From positions 1-8,048 of the forward strand of contig PLSH01000310.1 in the NCBI GenBank assembly GCA_003165095.1: a stretch of 8,048 nt of DNA, in the 5' to 3' direction. Below are positions 7,276 to 8,048 of the stretch, in pieces. This stretch comes from Acidobacteriaceae bacterium (GTDB lineage: Bacteria > Acidobacteriota > Terriglobia > Terriglobales > Acidobacteriaceae). Made by a program: the position numbers and the translations under genes. Numbering within the stretch: position 1 is the first letter of the stretch; every line of letters starts with the position of its first letter. A model generated the notes under the pieces. It did not search any database, was not told the DNA's origin, and was given only the letters and a program-made list of their open reading frames with translations.

Positions 7276-7617
7276 ATGGATGAACTCATTTTCCGCTTTC
7301 TGATTGGCGGCACGCTCGTGTCGGCTTTTGCGTTAGTAGGAGATGCCGTTCGTCCAAAAAGTTTCGCTGGCCTGTTTGGCGCTGCACCGTCGATTGCGCT
7401 CGCTACTCTCGGATTGACAGTTGCAACGAAGGGCAGGGACTACGCCGCAATTGAGGCTCGCTCCATGATCGCCGGAGCGATCGCGTTCTTCGTCTATGCA
7501 TTGATCGTAAGCAAAGTCATGATGCGCTATAAACCGCCGGCCTTGGTTGCGACATCGGCACTCATGCTGGTGTGGCTGACGACTGCCTTTGGGCTCTGGT
7601 TTGTCTGGGTGCGATAG
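7276..7617 (+). CDS. DUF3147 family small membrane protein, first of a tandem pair
   Basis: The product has 113 residues and four predicted membrane segments, near 5-24, 30-50, 63-80 and 89-110. The sequence from FLIGG through RPKSFAGLFGAAPSIALATL to EARSM has the character I associate with DUF3147 proteins. Function is unknown; it is an integral inner-membrane protein. Positive charges are spread over several loops (R26 K28; K52 R54; K80 R84 K86), so orientation in the membrane is not obvious. It begins 12 bases after the DUF2252 remnant and ends nine bases before a paralogue, suggesting one transcript. A weak AGGAAG lies at 7252-7257, rather far from the start. I see no promoter of its own, and the original one may have been lost with the 5' part of the DUF2252 gene. 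Confidence 0.8.
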   Translation: MDELIFRFLIGGTLVSAFALVGDAVRPKSFAGLFGAAPSIALATLGLTVATKGRDYAAIEARSMIAGAIAFFVYALIVSKVMMRYKPPALVATSALMLVWLTTAFGLWFVWVR

Positions 7618-7626
7618 GACGGAGCT

Positions 7627-8048
7627 ATGAGAATCGGACTTGACGTTTCCTCTATGCAGCACTTGCGCTGGAGGGACTACGCTGTGCGTTTCGTCTTCGG
7701 CGGCATCGTAACGGCGCTTGTGGGATTGATAGCCAGGCGGTATGGTCCGGGTGTCGCCGGACTCTTCCTCGCATTTCCAGCGATTTTTCCCGCTGGAGCC
7801 ACGTTGATCGAGAAGCAGCAGAAGGAGAAAAAGCGGCGAGCTGGTCTCGATGGCACTTCAAGAGGCAGATTCGCCGCGGGCATCGATGCAGTCGGGGCGG
7901 CGATGGGGACTCTGGGGCTGATCGCATTCGCAATACTGATTTGGCGCTTCTTGCCAAGTCACTCCAGTCCGGCCATCCTTGCCATCGCGGGGCTGGTATG
8001 GCTCGCAATTTCCGTCCTGGCCTGGCAGATCCGTAAAACCATGAAAAA
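7627..8048 (+). CDS. DUF3147-like small membrane protein, second of the pair (runs off the right edge)
   Basis: From ATG 7627 the frame is open for 140 codons and has no stop before the window ends, so the C-terminus is not seen. The last residues (QIRKTMK) look like a tail, so the gene probably ends soon after. Four hydrophobic segments lie near 19-36, 42-61, 84-106 and 114-133. The N-terminal half parallels the preceding protein: GG at 25-26 and AGLF at 44-47 correspond to GG at 11-12 and AGLF at 31-34, each followed by a proline four residues later. The loop after the second helix (EKQQKEKKRRAG, 62-73) is very basic and should be cytoplasmic, giving an N-in/C-in arrangement. AGGACGGAG at 7616-7624 serves as ribosome site. 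A later ATG (residue 10, 7654) has none. Function is unknown. Confidence 0.75.
   Translation, partial: MRIGLDVSSMQHLRWRDYAVRFVFGGIVTALVGLIARRYGPGVAGLFLAFPAIFPAGATLIEKQQKEKKRRAGLDGTSRGRFAAGIDAVGAAMGTLGLIAFAILIWRFLPSHSSPAILAIAGLVWLAISVLAWQIRKTMK

Noticed and set aside
1..8048. tRNA or rRNA genes, CRISPR arrays, insertion sequences, riboswitches.
   Set aside because: None was seen by eye: no spaced direct repeats, no transposase-like frames, no cloverleaf or rRNA-like segments.

Overview
This looks like chromosomal DNA from a GC-rich Gram-negative bacterium, most likely an acidobacterium of the Terriglobia type. That placement is an inference. It rests on the remembered character of the small membrane-protein pair at the right end, the DUF2252 variant beside it, and the style of the metal-efflux operon. 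No ribosomal or other marker gene is present to confirm it.

Layout. Positions 1-446 hold no gene I can recognise and are in part strikingly AT-rich. Positions 447-6427 carry one leftward operon, read in the order small Cys/His protein, outer-membrane channel (czcC-like), periplasmic adaptor (czcB-like), inner-membrane RND pump (czcA-like). The last three genes are tightly coupled: a 4-base ATGA overlap, then a 14-base gap. Together they form a complete tripartite heavy-metal efflux system that would move metal ions from the periplasm or cytoplasm across the outer membrane. The pump keeps the acidic transmembrane triad of CzcA-type proteins. It lacks two of the methionines that mark Cu(I)/Ag(I) pumps, so a divalent cation (Zn, Co, Cd or Ni) is the better guess. 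The first gene encodes a small membrane-anchored protein with a cluster of cysteines and histidines. It is a plausible metal-binding partner of the pump. No sensor or regulator gene lies in the window.

Positions 6479-7263 look empty to an ordinary gene caller, but contain the broken tails of two genes. On the minus strand is a frameshifted 3' remnant of selO (protein adenylyltransferase, YdiU/UPF0061 family). On the plus strand is the 3' remnant of a DUF2252 family gene. The two meet near 6920-6946, each without its 5' part. This is what a single deletion across a divergent gene pair would leave.

Positions 7276-8048 carry two adjacent small four-helix membrane proteins of DUF3147 type. They appear to be paralogues of each other. 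The second runs off the right edge.
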